Positions 6,680 through 7,425 of a stretch of 7,425 bases of DNA are shown here, in pieces; position 1 is the first letter of the stretch; every line of letters starts with the position of its first letter. The translations under genes were made by a program, and so were the position numbers. This stretch comes from Sphingobium sp. (lineage in GTDB: Bacteria > Pseudomonadota > Alphaproteobacteria > Sphingomonadales > Sphingomonadaceae): contig JASBTC010000210.1 in assembly GCA_030148625.1 (NCBI GenBank), forward strand, positions 1 through 7,425, written 5' to 3'. Below the pieces are notes generated by a model. It did not search any database. It had not been told where the DNA came from and was given only the letters and a program-made list of their open reading frames with translations.

Positions 6680-6707
6680 TTGTGCCGGTTCGAAACGGGC
6701 CTATACT
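6680..6707 (+). promoter_or_regulatory. Predicted sigma-70-type promoter for the TetR gene
   Basis: TTGTGC (6680-6685) and TATACT (6702-6707) are separated by 16 bases. The -10 element overlaps the -10 of the divergent receptor promoter, so the two polymerases should compete. Transcription would begin near 6714, inside the operator-like dyads, which fits autorepression by the TetR protein. Confidence 0.42.
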
Positions 6708-6728
6708 GAAACCTGAACCAAGTTTCAA
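6700..6728 (-). promoter_or_regulatory. Predicted sigma-70-type promoter for the receptor gene
   Basis: On the minus strand TTGAAA (complement of 6723-6728) and TATAGG (complement of 6700-6705) are separated by exactly 17 bases, close to the consensus. Transcription would start near 6693 and give a leader of roughly 58 bases before the receptor ATG at 6635. The -35 box lies within the central dyad at 6718-6733, so a repressor bound there would block it. This is a prediction by eye only. Confidence 0.5.
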
Positions 6729-6739
6729 CTTGGGTTGAA
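6707..6739. promoter_or_regulatory. Nested dyads, likely operator of the TetR regulator
   Basis: Three overlapping perfect dyads occur in 33 bases: CCAAGTT-TC-AACTTGG (6718-6733), TTCAAC-TTGG-GTTGAA (6724-6739) and TGAAAC (6707-6712) with GTTTCA (6722-6727). TetR-family dimers typically bind such dyads next to their own gene. The site covers the receptor -35 box and lies just downstream of the regulator's -10, so one complex could silence both directions. Which dyad is the true half-site pair cannot be told from sequence. Confidence 0.6.
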
Positions 6740-6753
6740 GACGGGAGGAAAAA

Positions 6754-7392
6754 ATGTCGGGCGAGCGTAGCGCCAAGGACACAGTGGGGACGTCCCCGAC
6801 CAGCGAAGCGAAGACGCCGCGTACCGAGCGTGGGCGCAGGACGCTGCGCGCGATTCTCGACGCGGCGGCAGTGGAATTCGGAGAAAAGGGCTTTCACGAC
6901 GGTTCGATCAGCGGGATCACGAGCCGGGCCGGCGTGGCGCTGGGCAGTTTCTACACCTATTTCGATTCGAAGGACGAAGTGTTCCGCGCGCTGGTGCGCG
7001 ACATGAGCGCGCAGGTGCGCGACCATGTCGGCCCGCGCGTACAGGCCGCGACCGACGAGATCGACGCCGAACGGATCGGCCTCGAATCCTTCCTGACCTT
7101 CGTGCGCGAGCATAAGGAGATCTATCGGATCATCGACGAATCGGAATTCGTCGATCCCGACAGCTATCGCCAGCATTATGCGAGTTCGGTCGAGCGCATC
7201 GCCAGACGCCTGCAGGCGGGCGCCGAACGCGGCGAGGTTCGCGCAGATGTCGGCGAGGTCCATGCCTGGGCCGTGATGGGCATGAACGTGTTCCTGGGCC
7301 TGCGCTACGGCGTCTGGGACGAGGATGTCAGCCCCGAAGAGGTCGCGGCGACCGCGAACGAGATCCTGCGCAAGGGCCTGGCGCCCTCCTAA
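6754..7392 (+). CDS. TetR/AcrR-family transcriptional regulator
   Basis: The 212-residue protein has the TetR layout: a variable polar N-terminus, a DNA-binding domain at about 27-80, and an all-helical ligand-binding and dimer domain. The DNA-binding domain begins at GRRTLRAILDAAAVEFGEKG and contains the helix-turn-helix ITSRAGVALGSFYTYFDSKD (55-74), whose Gly-Ser-Phe-Tyr-x-Tyr-Phe core is characteristic. The C-terminal part includes KEIYRIIDESEFVDP and MGMNVFLGLRYGVWD. I do not recognise a subgroup with a known ligand. The start at 6754 follows GGGAGG (6743-6748) with 5-base spacing. It is divergent from the TonB receptor and the dyads between them are probably its operator, so it is most likely a repressor of the receptor-MFS unit and of itself. 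Whether it also controls the distant reductase-monooxygenase operon is not visible. Confidence 0.92.
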   Translation: MSGERSAKDTVGTSPTSEAKTPRTERGRRTLRAILDAAAVEFGEKGFHDGSISGITSRAGVALGSFYTYFDSKDEVFRALVRDMSAQVRDHVGPRVQAATDEIDAERIGLESFLTFVREHKEIYRIIDESEFVDPDSYRQHYASSVERIARRLQAGAERGEVRADVGEVHAWAVMGMNVFLGLRYGVWDEDVSPEEVAATANEILRKGLAPS

Positions 7393-7394
7393 TT

Positions 7395-7411
7395 CCTCCC
7401 TGGAGGGGAGG
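7395..7411. repeat. Hairpin after the TetR gene, terminator-like without T-run
   Basis: CCTCCC (7395-7400) pairs with GGGAGG (7406-7411) around a 5-base loop, starting 2 bases after the TetR stop. Only G residues follow, so it is not a classical intrinsic terminator. It resembles the C/T-rich arm, G/A-rich arm hairpins at 4091-4118 and 4191-4218 and may belong to the same dispersed palindrome family. Confidence 0.4.
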
Positions 7412-7425
7412 GGGACCATGCCGTC

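Noticed and set aside
5826..6716. Plus-strand open frame opposite the receptor plug and promoter region
   Set aside because: Antisense to the plug and signal peptide, overlaps the divergent promoters, no recognisable protein.
6511..7419. Minus-strand open frame spanning TetR antisense, the intergenic region and the receptor start
   Set aside because: It would replace a clear TetR gene and run through both promoters; the translation is not protein-like.

Overview
This is a GC-rich, gene-dense bacterial window. It most resembles an alphaproteobacterium of the Sphingomonadales (Sphingomonas, Sphingopyxis or Novosphingobium type). That is inferred from the style of the genes: a TonB-dependent receptor with an Ala/Glu linker and a DIVVTARRREE TonB-box region, a spinster-type MFS carrier, and tightly packed accessory catabolic genes. 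No RNA gene, CRISPR array or insertion sequence was seen, and no gap between genes exceeds about 120 bases.

Layout. Bases 1-141 hold, on the minus strand, a 47-codon internal piece of an ExuT-like MFS transporter. It is joined back-to-back to the C-terminal half of a second, related ExuT-like transporter on the plus strand (about 133-798). The junction is not a normal gene boundary and looks like a rearrangement or an assembly chimera. A plus-strand operon follows: a possible 14-codon mini-ORF (807-851), a YdhF/SmoB-type aldo/keto reductase (848-1768) and an SsuD-like FMNH2-dependent monooxygenase (1765-2829), each joined to the next by a 4-base ATGA overlap. Convergent to it, on the minus strand, lie a TonB-dependent outer-membrane receptor (6635-4242) and, 70 bases downstream of it, a spinster-like MFS transporter (4171-2861). 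A TetR-family regulator (6754-7392, plus strand) is divergent from the receptor. Their 118-base shared intergenic region holds overlapping divergent promoters and nested dyads that look like operators.

How the genes may work together (inference). The receptor and inner-membrane MFS form an uptake pair, probably under the TetR regulator. The oxidoreductase operon pairs an SsuD-like desulfonating monooxygenase with an aldo/keto reductase beside an anionic-sugar-type (ExuT-like) permease. This recalls the sulfo-SMO route for sulfoquinovose, in which SmoC removes sulfite oxidatively and SmoB reduces the resulting 6-oxo-glucose. A sulfonated sugar or related sulfonate is therefore the leading substrate hypothesis. 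No flavin reductase, sulfoquinovosidase or ABC transporter lies within the window, so the idea is unproven. Separately, GC-rich hairpins of similar sequence occur at three places, one of them inside the coding start of the spinster-like MFS gene.
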